Assembly: GCF_900188105.1 (NCBI RefSeq)
Contig: NZ_FZNP01000023.1
Coordinates: 31,907-95,906 of the forward strand
Length of the DNA stretch: 64,000 nucleotides
Direction of reading: 5' to 3'
From: Actinomadura mexicana
GTDB taxonomy: Bacteria; Actinomycetota; Actinomycetes; Streptosporangiales; Streptosporangiaceae
Shown: one piece after another, positions 36,674 through 44,434 of the stretch
Position numbering within the stretch: position 1 is the first letter of the stretch
Layout of the letters: each line of letters begins with the position of its first letter
Position numbers and translations under genes: made by a program
Notes under the pieces: model-generated
Told to the model about the DNA's origin: nothing
The model's input: the letters and a program-made list of their open reading frames with translations, nothing else
Databases searched by the model: none

Positions 36674-39352
36674 TCAGAAGAGCGTCCTCGGGCGGACGGC
36701 GTTGGCCCGCTTGACCATCGCGTGGCGGTGCTCGGCTCCGTCGGCGAGCTTGGCGAGCACGCGGTAGACGTCCTCCAGCTTCTTGCGGAGGGCCTGCTCG
36801 TCCAGGTCGGTGCCGAGGATCTGCTGCCGCACGCCGGGCGGGGCCGAACCGCGGTCGCCGCGTACCCAGGTCAGCGCCGCCTCCAGCACCTCGGCGGCGA
36901 ACGCCGCCGACCGCTCGGTGTCCAGGCGCAGGGACGACAGCCGCCGTCCCGCCTCAAGGAGCGCGGGCGCGTTCAGCTCGGTCGGGCCGCGCCCCCGGAC
37001 GGCGGTGGCGACGGCGGCGAGCTGCGCGGCGAGGTAGTGGCTGGAGATGCGCGGGACCGAGTCGAGGACGCTCTCGGCGGACGCGCGGTCGCCCGCCGCG
37101 AGCCGCGTGCGGGCCAGCCCGAACGCGGCGCTGACGTGGGTGGGATCGGTGCGCCAGACCGTCTCGTAGTAGTAGCCGGCGGCGGCCGTCTCGCCCAGGG
37201 TCTCGTGGCAGAACGCCAGCGCCAGCTTGGGCGCCTGCTCGCCGGGAGCGAGGTCGTAAAGGTCGTTGAACACCGCGACGGCCTCGGTGCCGCGCCCGCC
37301 GGCGAGCGCGCGCACGCCCCGGTACCAGTCGACGCGCCAGTCGTCCGGGGCCTCGGCGGCGATGTCCTCCAGGAGGTGCGCGGCGCCGTCGAGGTCGCCC
37401 AGCTCGATGCGGACGCGCACCAGCGCGAGCCGCACCTCGCGGGACGCGGCCGGCGCGGAGGCCAGGGCCGCGGCCAGGTCGGCGGGGTCGCGGGCGGTGA
37501 GCCCGGCGAGGAACGCCGCGGCCGGGTCGGAGGCGTACACCAGCGGGACGGGCAGCGCCGCCGCGGCGGCGGCCGGCTCCACCGGCGCCAGGACCGGCGG
37601 GGCCCCCTCGCTCCCCCCGGCGCCGCCCAGGCCGCCGACGATCTCCGTCCCGGCCGTCTGCTGCTCGGGCCCGAACAGCGGGGACGGCGCGGGGCGCGGG
37701 CGCCCGTCCTCGGCCGACAGGACCTCCCGCAGCACGCCGGTGAGCTGCTCGGCCATCTCGGCGGCGCTCTGGAACCGGCGGGCCGGGTCGGGGTGCGTGG
37801 CGCGGCGCAGCAGCCGGTGGTAGGACTCGTGCCGCTGGAAGAGCGCCACCTCCTCGCGCGGCGGCAGGCTGCGCAGGTGCCGCCCGGTGTAGCCGCGGAA
37901 CGGGAAGCTCAGCACGGCCAGCGTCCGTCCCACGGTGTAGAGGTCGGAGCTGACCGAGGGGCCCTGCGAGCCGATCTCGGGGGCCTGGTAGCCGGGCGTG
38001 CCGAAGATGGGGCTGTCCGCGTCGAACGCCCGCCGGACGCCGCCGAGGTCGATCAGCTTGAGCTGCTCCTCGGACTGGATGGCGTTGTCGGGCTTGAAGT
38101 CGCAGTACAGCAGCCCGACGCCGTGCAGGTAGCCGAGGGCGCTCAGCGCCTCCAGGCCGTAGGCGATGACCTGGCCGAGCGGCAGCGACGCCTGGTCTCC
38201 CTCCGCCTGGCGGGCGCTGAGCAGGATGTCCTTCAGCGAGCGGCCCCCGACGTACTCCATGACGATGTAGCCGGACTCGCCGTGCCGCACGAAGTTGTAG
38301 ATCTTGACGATGTTGGGGTGCTCGACCTCGGCGAGGAACGCGCGCTCGGCGGTGGCGGCGGCCAGCGAGTCGGCGTCGCCGGTGTCGAGCAGGCCCTTGA
38401 GGACGACCCACCGCTCGCTCACGTTGTGGTCGCGGGCCAGGTACACCCAGCCGAGCCCGCCGTGCGCGAGGCAGCCGAGCACCTCGTACTGCCCGCCGAT
38501 CATCTCGCCGGGCCGGAGCTTCGGGGTGAACGAGAACGGGTGCCCGCAGTTGCGGCAGAAGCCCTCGGTGCGTCCCGGGCGCCCGCCCCGGCTGCGCCCG
38601 ACCTTCTCGTCGCACTTGCTGCAGAAGCGCCGGTTCTCCGGCACCTCCGGGTTCTCCATGATCGCCGAGGCCGGGTCGCGGGCCGGTACGGGCGGCACCT
38701 CGACGAGCCCGGCGCCGAGCATCCCGCGCCTGGCCGAGCCGCTGGAGCCCGTCCCGCGGGTACCGCCGCGCGAGGCCGTCCGGCCGGACCCGACGCTGCC
38801 CGACCCGCTCGTCGGCGCGCTGCCGTACGAGGAGCCCTGCCCGCTGCGCCCGCTCCGGCCCGACGAGCCCGGCGGCATGCCCGAGGGCGGCGCGGGGGTC
38901 GCCGGAGCGGTCACCGGCGTCTGCCCGGGGGCGGCGGCCGGAGCCGGGCCGGGGGGCCGTCCGTAGGCGCCCGGGTAGCCGGGCATCGCGGGCCCGGCCG
39001 GACGCACGGGCGCCGCCGTCCGCGCGGGCTGCGCCGGACCGGCGGGCGACGGGCTGATGGGCGCCGGACCGGTGTGCGACGGGCTGAACGGCCCGGAGGG
39101 ACGCGACGGCGCGGACTGAGGCGCGGACTGAGGCTGGGGCGCGGACTGAGGCGCGGACTGAGGCTGGGGCGCGGACTGAGGCGCGGGCCGGGGTGCCGAT
39201 TGAGGCGCGGGCCGGGGAGCGGAGGGTGCTTGCCGGCTCTGCGGTGACGGGTTCGCTGTGGGCGGCGCGGTGGCGGGAGCCATGCCGCAGACGTCGCAGA
39301 AGCCGTCCGCCTCCACCGCGCCCGTGCAGCCGGGCTGGGTGCATCGGTTCAT
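36674..39352 (-). CDS. pknG: PknG-type Ser/Thr protein kinase (zinc ribbon, rubredoxin, kinase, TPR)
   Basis: An 892-residue kinase. It has an N-terminal zinc ribbon (CTQPGCTGAVEADGFCDVCG), a ~200-residue Gln/Ser/Ala/Pro linker, and a rubredoxin-like double C-x2-C near 243-275 (FCSKCDEKVGR, FCRNCGHPF). The kinase domain is at ~290-560 with the Gly loop LAHGGLGWVYLARD, the VVLKGLL lysine, and the atypical catalytic loops YCDFKPDN and LIDLGG instead of HRD and DFG, exactly the PknG variation. A C-terminal TPR solenoid follows (~640-850). PknG regulates glutamate/TCA metabolism in response to GlnH/GlnX. ATG 39352 overlaps the upstream stop codon by 4 bp; longer ORFs read into that gene. Confidence 0.93.
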   Translation of the reverse strand: MNRCTQPGCTGAVEADGFCDVCGMAPATAPPTANPSPQSRQAPSAPRPAPQSAPRPAPQSAPQPQSAPQSAPQPQSAPQSAPSRPSGPFSPSHTGPAPISPSPAGPAQPARTAAPVRPAGPAMPGYPGAYGRPPGPAPAAAPGQTPVTAPATPAPPSGMPPGSSGRSGRSGQGSSYGSAPTSGSGSVGSGRTASRGGTRGTGSSGSARRGMLGAGLVEVPPVPARDPASAIMENPEVPENRRFCSKCDEKVGRSRGGRPGRTEGFCRNCGHPFSFTPKLRPGEMIGGQYEVLGCLAHGGLGWVYLARDHNVSERWVVLKGLLDTGDADSLAAATAERAFLAEVEHPNIVKIYNFVRHGESGYIVMEYVGGRSLKDILLSARQAEGDQASLPLGQVIAYGLEALSALGYLHGVGLLYCDFKPDNAIQSEEQLKLIDLGGVRRAFDADSPIFGTPGYQAPEIGSQGPSVSSDLYTVGRTLAVLSFPFRGYTGRHLRSLPPREEVALFQRHESYHRLLRRATHPDPARRFQSAAEMAEQLTGVLREVLSAEDGRPRPAPSPLFGPEQQTAGTEIVGGLGGAGGSEGAPPVLAPVEPAAAAAALPVPLVYASDPAAAFLAGLTARDPADLAAALASAPAASREVRLALVRVRIELGDLDGAAHLLEDIAAEAPDDWRVDWYRGVRALAGGRGTEAVAVFNDLYDLAPGEQAPKLALAFCHETLGETAAAGYYYETVWRTDPTHVSAAFGLARTRLAAGDRASAESVLDSVPRISSHYLAAQLAAVATAVRGRGPTELNAPALLEAGRRLSSLRLDTERSAAFAAEVLEAALTWVRGDRGSAPPGVRQQILGTDLDEQALRKKLEDVYRVLAKLADGAEHRHAMVKRANAVRPRTLF
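39121..39180 (-). repeat. Two exact 30-bp tandem repeats in the PknG linker
   Basis: The 30-bp segment at 39121-39150 is repeated exactly at 39151-39180, with partial copies flanking it. On the coding strand it gives a Gln-Ser-Ala-Pro decapeptide repeat in the disordered linker. Length variation would be in frame. Confidence 0.85.
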
Positions 39353-40563
39353 CGCCGGGTCCCCGTCTCGCTCTCGCACGCCCTGATCGCTCGCTGGTAC
39401 TCCGCCAGGACCGTGGTCGCCCTGCGCAGGTCGCAGGGCGCCGTCCACAGCACCTCGCGCGCCTCCCCGTACAGCACGGTGAGCCGCTCGTCCTCGGCCA
39501 GGCCGAGCCGCGCGGCCTTCGCCCGGTACGCCTCCAGGCGCCCCCGCAGCTCGCCCCGCCGGTCGAGCAGGCCGGCACTGAGACGCAGATCACCGCGCGC
39601 CCGTTCCAGCGCCTCCTCGGCGGCGTGCTCCAGTTCGGCGAACCGTCCCGCCATCTCCACCCAGCGACCCGCCTCGCGCAGCCGTTCGAGGGCGGCGAGC
39701 CGGTCCCGCAGGGCGGGGCCGAGGCCCCGCGCGGGCTCCGGGAGGTTCGGGGAGTGGATCTTGGCGAGGGCCGTCGCGTGGGCGTCGTGGGCCCGCCGCT
39801 CCGTCTCCTCGACCTCCCCGATGGAGGCCGCGACCCGCGCCACGAGCTCCTCGTAGTCCTCGCGCATGCGGGCGACGCCGGCGAGTTCGTCGCCGAGCGA
39901 GGTCAGTATGGCGCAGACCCGGTCGAGCCGGGCGGTGTCGGCGCGGCCGTCCTTGACCAGCGACAGCGGGTCGGTGCGGACGAGCCGGCCGAGCGCGGTC
40001 AGCTCGCGGCCGACCCGGTCCAGCTCCGGATGCCGGGTGCCGTCCAGCGCGTGCGCCAGCCGGGCCGTCCTGCGCCAGCTCTCCTCGGCGTCCTCCAGCG
40101 GCTGCAGCAGCGCCGACCAGGCGGCGTCGGCGGCGGCGATCTCGCCCGCGACGAACTCGTAGGCGTCCGCCATCATCGCGACGGCCTCGTCCAGCGTGAT
40201 GCGGCGCTCCTGCGGGCCGAGCAGCGTGCGGTGCTCCAGCGGGATCTGCCCGTCGGGCAGCTCCACCGACCGGCCCGACAGCAGGCCCGACAGCTCCGTC
40301 AGCGCGGCCGGGTCCAGCCGGGGCGACCGTTCGCGCAGCTCGCCCGCCGCGTCCAGGACGCGCTGGTAGGCGTCGAACAGCCGCCACAGCGTCGCCAGCC
40401 GGGCCTGCGCCGCGTCCCAGCGCCGCCAGGTCTCGCCGGTGAGCCGGGCGCCCTGGAGCAGGCGGCCGCCGTCGTGGCGCTCCAGTTCGAGGAGGTTCGA
40501 GGCGATGCGGTCGCGCTCGTCCCGCAGCGTGCGCAGGGCATGGTCGACGCCTTCACGGCTCAT
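39349..40563 (-). CDS. All-helical coiled-coil protein heading the PknG operon
   Basis: A 404-residue protein from ATG 40563 (MSREGVDHALRTLRDERDRI), rich in Arg, Glu, Ala and Leu with no membrane segment. Heptad-like stretches cover most of the length (ELDRVGRELTALGRLV, LRDRLAALERLREAGRWVEM, RRGELRGRLEAYRAKAARLG). I see no catalytic motif and do not recognise the family. Its stop overlaps the pknG start codon (ATGA 39349-39352), so it is translationally coupled to the kinase. A scaffold or regulator role in this phospho-signalling operon is inferred. A longer frame from 40698 lacks a good start. Confidence 0.65.
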   Translation of the reverse strand: MSREGVDHALRTLRDERDRIASNLLELERHDGGRLLQGARLTGETWRRWDAAQARLATLWRLFDAYQRVLDAAGELRERSPRLDPAALTELSGLLSGRSVELPDGQIPLEHRTLLGPQERRITLDEAVAMMADAYEFVAGEIAAADAAWSALLQPLEDAEESWRRTARLAHALDGTRHPELDRVGRELTALGRLVRTDPLSLVKDGRADTARLDRVCAILTSLGDELAGVARMREDYEELVARVAASIGEVEETERRAHDAHATALAKIHSPNLPEPARGLGPALRDRLAALERLREAGRWVEMAGRFAELEHAAEEALERARGDLRLSAGLLDRRGELRGRLEAYRAKAARLGLAEDERLTVLYGEAREVLWTAPCDLRRATTVLAEYQRAIRACESETGTRR

Positions 40564-40907
40564 GGGCGCGGCGGCCCCTGCCCCGCTCTGGTCCAACGTC
40601 TGCCCCGCGATCGTCTTCTCCGGTCCCCCCTGAGCATGCCCGCAGAGCCGGTCTGGGAGCACGGACCGGTCCAGTATCGGACGTACGCTCTCATACAAGT
40701 GTGATCCGTGACACTAACCGAGACAAGGTGCTTTCCGTCTCGACAGGGCCGCGTCGCGAGACCGCCGCTCTCCCCCTGAGCCCCACGGGCCCGTACCCTG
40801 TGCAGGGGGAACCTCGTTGTCCCTGGTGACGTTACGACAGGTACGTCGTCTAACGAGAGGAGTGGTGAGTCCGCGGTGTCGGACCCCAGTCATAGACCCG
40901 GTGCCCC
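40564..40907. promoter_or_regulatory. ~340-bp divergent promoter region between the PknG operon and the CNNM genes
   Basis: No gene seen. The region must hold the promoter of the seven-gene operon (minus) and that of the CNNM pair (plus). An imperfect palindrome AGTGT-N8-ACACT lies near 40698-40715. The CNNM start ATG 40908 has no Shine-Dalgarno, suggesting a leaderless or weakly initiated transcript. Confidence 0.4.
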
Positions 40908-42257
40908 ATGCTGAGCGCGGCGCTGGGAGTTCTCGCGGTGATCGTCCTCACCGCCGCCACCGGATACTTCGTCGCCCAGGAGTTCGCCTACGTCGCCGCC
41001 GACCGCGCGACCCTGGAGCAGGCCGCCGAACGCGGCGACACCTCCGCCCGCAGGGCCCTCAAGGTCATCGGCAGCGTCTCCTTCATGCTGTCGGGGGCGC
41101 AGCTCGGCATCACGATGACGACCCTGGTCGTCGGCTTCATCGCCAAACCCGCCCTCGCCGAGCTGATCCAGCCGCTGCTGGGCCTGGTGGGCATTCCCGA
41201 AGGGGCCACGGGCGCGATCGCCCTCGCCACCGGCTTCGTCGTGGCGACGCTCATCCAGATGCTCCTCGGCGAGCTGTTCCCGAAGAACCTCGCCCTGGCC
41301 CGCGCCGAGCAGCTGGCGCGCGTGCTGGCCGCGTCCACGCTCGTCTACCTGACGGTCGCGGGGCCGCTGATCCGGCTGTTCGACCGGGCGGCGGAGCGGC
41401 TGCTGCGCGCCGTGGGCGTCGAGCCCGTCGAGGAGCTGCACAGCGGCGCGACGCTGGAGGAGCTCGGCGACATCATCGGCAAGTCGCACAGCGCCGGGCA
41501 CCTGCCCGCCGACCTGTCCGGCCTGCTCGACCGCGCCCTGTCGTTCGGCGACCTCACGGCCGACGAGGTCATGGTGCCGCGCCCCCACGTCCGCGCGCTG
41601 GAGGCGACCGCGCCCCTCGCCGACCTGGTCGCGCTGATCCGCGAGACCGGGCACAGCGCCTACCCCGTCTACGGGCAGGAGGTCGACGACGTGGTCGGCG
41701 TCGCGGGCGTCCGCGAGGTCGCCGACGACGCGCTCGACCCGTCCACCCCGGTCGGGTCCGTCGCCCGGCCCGCGCTGCTGGTGCCCGGCAGCCAGCCGCT
41801 GTACGGCGTCATCGAGCACATGCGCGACTCCGGCGAGGAGTTCGCCTGCGTCGTGGACGAGTACGGCGGGCTCGCCGGCATCCTCACCTTCGAGGACGTC
41901 GCCGAGGAGCTCGTCGGGGAGATCGCCGACGAGACCGACGGCCCCGAGGACGCCCCGACGTCCGGGCCGGACGGGTCCTGGCTGGTCGACGCCGGCATGC
42001 GCATCGACGAGGTCGGCCGCCTCACCGGCCTCGACCTGCCCGAGGGCGACGCCTACGACACCCTCGGCGGCCTGGTCATGGCGGAGCTGCGCCGGCTGCC
42101 GAGCCCCGGCGACCGCCTCACCGTCGAACTGGACGGCGGCGCCGTCGAACTGGAGGTCGTCAGCGTGGCCCGCCGGGTCGCCGAGAAGATCCTGATCCGC
42201 GCGGCCGCGCCCGCGGACGTCCCGTCCGGCGAGGAGGAGGTCGCGTGGACCCGCTGA
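40908..42257 (+). CDS. CNNM/CorC-type hemolysin-family membrane protein with CBS domains (first copy)
   Basis: A 449-residue protein. The N-terminal DUF21/CNNM transmembrane domain (residues ~1-190) carries GYFVAQEFAYVAADRATLEQAAERGD and FMLSGAQLGITMTTLVVGF. Then come a CBS pair (~215-335: SFGDLTADEVMVPRPHVRALEA, GVIEHMRDSGEEFACVVDEYGGLAGILTFEDV) and a CorC_HlyC C-terminal domain (DAGMRIDEVGRLTGLDLPEGDAYDTLGG). The family exports Mg2+ or Co2+ and confers Mg resistance. It overlaps the second copy by 13 bp. The upstream in-frame TAG at 40893 fixes ATG 40908 as the only start. Confidence 0.9.
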   Translation: MLSAALGVLAVIVLTAATGYFVAQEFAYVAADRATLEQAAERGDTSARRALKVIGSVSFMLSGAQLGITMTTLVVGFIAKPALAELIQPLLGLVGIPEGATGAIALATGFVVATLIQMLLGELFPKNLALARAEQLARVLAASTLVYLTVAGPLIRLFDRAAERLLRAVGVEPVEELHSGATLEELGDIIGKSHSAGHLPADLSGLLDRALSFGDLTADEVMVPRPHVRALEATAPLADLVALIRETGHSAYPVYGQEVDDVVGVAGVREVADDALDPSTPVGSVARPALLVPGSQPLYGVIEHMRDSGEEFACVVDEYGGLAGILTFEDVAEELVGEIADETDGPEDAPTSGPDGSWLVDAGMRIDEVGRLTGLDLPEGDAYDTLGGLVMAELRRLPSPGDRLTVELDGGAVELEVVSVARRVAEKILIRAAAPADVPSGEEEVAWTR

Positions 42258-43261
42258 CCTCGCTGCTGATCACCGCCGCGCTGCTGCTCGGCAACGGCTT
42301 CTTCGTCGCCGCCGAGTTCGCGCTGGTCGCGGCCAACCGCCCGCAGCTCGAACGCGCCGCCGCCAAGGGCAGCCGCCCCGCCGTGGCCGCCGTCGCGGGC
42401 GTCCGCGAGCTGTCGCTGATGCTCGCCGGCGCGCAGTTCGGCATCACGATGTGCTCGCTCGGCCTCGCCATCGTCACCGAGCCCGCGTTCGAGCACTTCC
42501 TCGAACCGCCGCTGCACGCGCTCGGCGTCCCCGAGGCGGGCTCCAAGGCCATCGCGCTCGGCTGCGCGCTCGCCGTCGTGACGTTCCTGCACATGGTCGT
42601 CGGCGAGATGGCGCCGAAGTCGTGGGCGATCGCGCACCCGGAGCGGTCGGCGATGATCCTCGCCCTGCCGTTCCGCGCGTTCGCGAAGGTGTCCCGCCCG
42701 ATCCTGTCGGCGCTGAACGCGGTGACCAACGCGCTGCTGCGCCTCATCCGCGTCACGCCGAAGGACGAGCTGGACAGCCACACCGACCCGGCGCGGCTCA
42801 GCCACCTGGTCGGCGAGTCCCGCCGCCTCGGCCTCATCGGGCGCCGCGACCACGAGCTGCTGCACCGGGCGATCTCCGCGCGGGAGGCCACGGTCGGGCA
42901 CCTCGTCGTGCCCGCCACGTCCGTCACCACGATCGACGCGGACGCGACCGCCGCGCAGATCCGCCGGACCGCCACGGCCAGCGGCCACAGCCGCCTCCTG
43001 GTCCGCGACCTGGACGGCGGGATGACGGGGATCGTCCACGTGCGGGCCGCCATCATCGAGCCGGGCGACGAGCGCCGCGCGGGCGAGCTGGCGCACCCGG
43101 CCCCCGTCCTCACGGCGGCGACGACCGTGCTGGACGCGGTCAGCCGCATGCGCCGCGGCCGCGCCCAGCTCGCCGTGGTCAACGACGACCGCGACGAGTT
43201 CGCCGGAATCGTCACCCTGGACGACCTCCTGGCGGAGCTTCTGGCCACCAACCCGCACTGA
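42245..43261 (+). CDS. CNNM/CorC-type membrane protein (second copy)
   Basis: A 338-residue paralogue of the preceding gene starting at GTG 42245 (VDPLTSLLITAALLLGNGFFVAAEFALVAANRPQLERAA). It has the DUF21 membrane domain with SLMLAGAQFGITMCSLGLAIVTEPAFE and VVGEMAPKSWAIAHPERSA, then a CBS pair, but lacks the C-terminal CorC_HlyC transporter-associated domain of its neighbour. Two adjacent genes differing in this way are common in actinobacteria and probably form a hetero-oligomer for Mg2+/divalent cation efflux. Translationally coupled by the overlap. Confidence 0.9.
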   Translation: MDPLTSLLITAALLLGNGFFVAAEFALVAANRPQLERAAAKGSRPAVAAVAGVRELSLMLAGAQFGITMCSLGLAIVTEPAFEHFLEPPLHALGVPEAGSKAIALGCALAVVTFLHMVVGEMAPKSWAIAHPERSAMILALPFRAFAKVSRPILSALNAVTNALLRLIRVTPKDELDSHTDPARLSHLVGESRRLGLIGRRDHELLHRAISAREATVGHLVVPATSVTTIDADATAAQIRRTATASGHSRLLVRDLDGGMTGIVHVRAAIIEPGDERRAGELAHPAPVLTAATTVLDAVSRMRRGRAQLAVVNDDRDEFAGIVTLDDLLAELLATNPH

Positions 43262-43335
43262 CACAGCCCGCGTACCTGCGACAACGCCGCAGGTGTCGAG
43301 GTGCTGCAACGGGTTTCCCGGTCCATCATCGGAAG

Positions 43336-44352
43336 ATGAGCGGACACGGGCACGGTCACGGTCACGGGCACGGGCACTCGGGGAAAGGGCGCCTGGCCCA
43401 TCTGGTGCGCCCGCACTCGCACGAGGCGGCCGACAAGGTGGACTCGGCCATGGAGGCGAGCGCCCAGGGCATGCGCGCCCTGTGGATCTCCCTGGCGGCC
43501 CTCGGCGCGACCACGGCGCTGCAGGCCGCCGTGGTCGCGTTCACCGGCTCGGTGGCGTTGCTGGGCGACACGCTCCACAACGCCGCCGACGCGCTGACGG
43601 CCGTCCCGCTGGGCGTCGCGTTCCTGCTCGGCCGCCGCCCGCCGTCCCGCCGGTACACCTACGGGTACGGGCGCGCCGAGGACCTGGCCGGCGTCGTCAT
43701 CGTCCTTGCCATCGCCGCGTCCTGCGCCGTCGCCGGGTACGCCGCCGTCCAGCGCCTGGCCCGTCCACAGCCCGTGGACCACGTGGCCGCCGTGGCGGGC
43801 GCCGCGCTGGTCGGCTTCCTGGGCAACGAACTGGTGGCGCGCTACCGCATCCGCACGGGCCGCCGCATCGGCTCCGCCGCACTCGTCGCCGACGGCCTCC
43901 ACGCCCGCACGGACGGCTTCGCGTCCCTGGCCGTCCTCTTGGGCGCCGCCGGTGTCGCCCTGGGCGCCCCCTGGGCCGACCCGGTCGTCGGCCTGCTCAT
44001 CACGGTGGCGATCCTGACCGTCCTGTGGCAGACGGCCCGCGAGGTCTGGCGCCGCCTGATGGACGCCGTGGACCCCGCCCTGGTCGACCGGGCCGAAGCC
44101 GCCCTCTCCGCCACGCCCGGCGTCCGGGCCGTGGGCGATGTCCGCCTCCGCTGGATCGGCCACAGTTTGCGCGCCGAGTGCGACGTGGTCGTCGACCCCG
44201 CGTCCACCGTCGTCCGCGCCCACCAGATCGCCGTGGACGCCGAGCACAGCCTCCTGCACGCCCTTCCCCGCCTGACCGGCGCGGTGGTCCACCCGGACCC
44301 CGAGGCCCGCCCCGGTGAAGATCATCACGCCGTCCTGGCGGGACACCGCTGA
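43336..44352 (+). CDS. Cation diffusion facilitator (zinc/divalent metal exporter)
   Basis: A 338-residue CDF protein. The N-terminus is a His-Gly repeat (MSGHGHGHGHGHGHSGKG) that can bind metal. Six transmembrane helices follow, with the metal-site motifs SVALLGDTLHNAADAL (His/Asp in TM2) and ADGLHARTDGFASL (TM5). The C-terminal cytoplasmic CDF domain (VGDVRLRWIGHSLRAECDVVV) has the usual His ligands. It likely exports Zn2+ (or Co2+/Cd2+) in exchange for H+. ATG 43336 is preceded by GGAAG. It lies 74 bp after the CNNM pair and may share its metal-homeostasis context. Confidence 0.9.
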   Translation: MSGHGHGHGHGHGHSGKGRLAHLVRPHSHEAADKVDSAMEASAQGMRALWISLAALGATTALQAAVVAFTGSVALLGDTLHNAADALTAVPLGVAFLLGRRPPSRRYTYGYGRAEDLAGVVIVLAIAASCAVAGYAAVQRLARPQPVDHVAAVAGAALVGFLGNELVARYRIRTGRRIGSAALVADGLHARTDGFASLAVLLGAAGVALGAPWADPVVGLLITVAILTVLWQTAREVWRRLMDAVDPALVDRAEAALSATPGVRAVGDVRLRWIGHSLRAECDVVVDPASTVVRAHQIAVDAEHSLLHALPRLTGAVVHPDPEARPGEDHHAVLAGHR

Positions 44353-44434
44353 GCCTGCGACCTGTGAGACGTTAGTCCTGAGCAGAAGGGGAACATACTG
44401 GCCCCGGACGATCGATCTGGGACGGGACGGCGTT

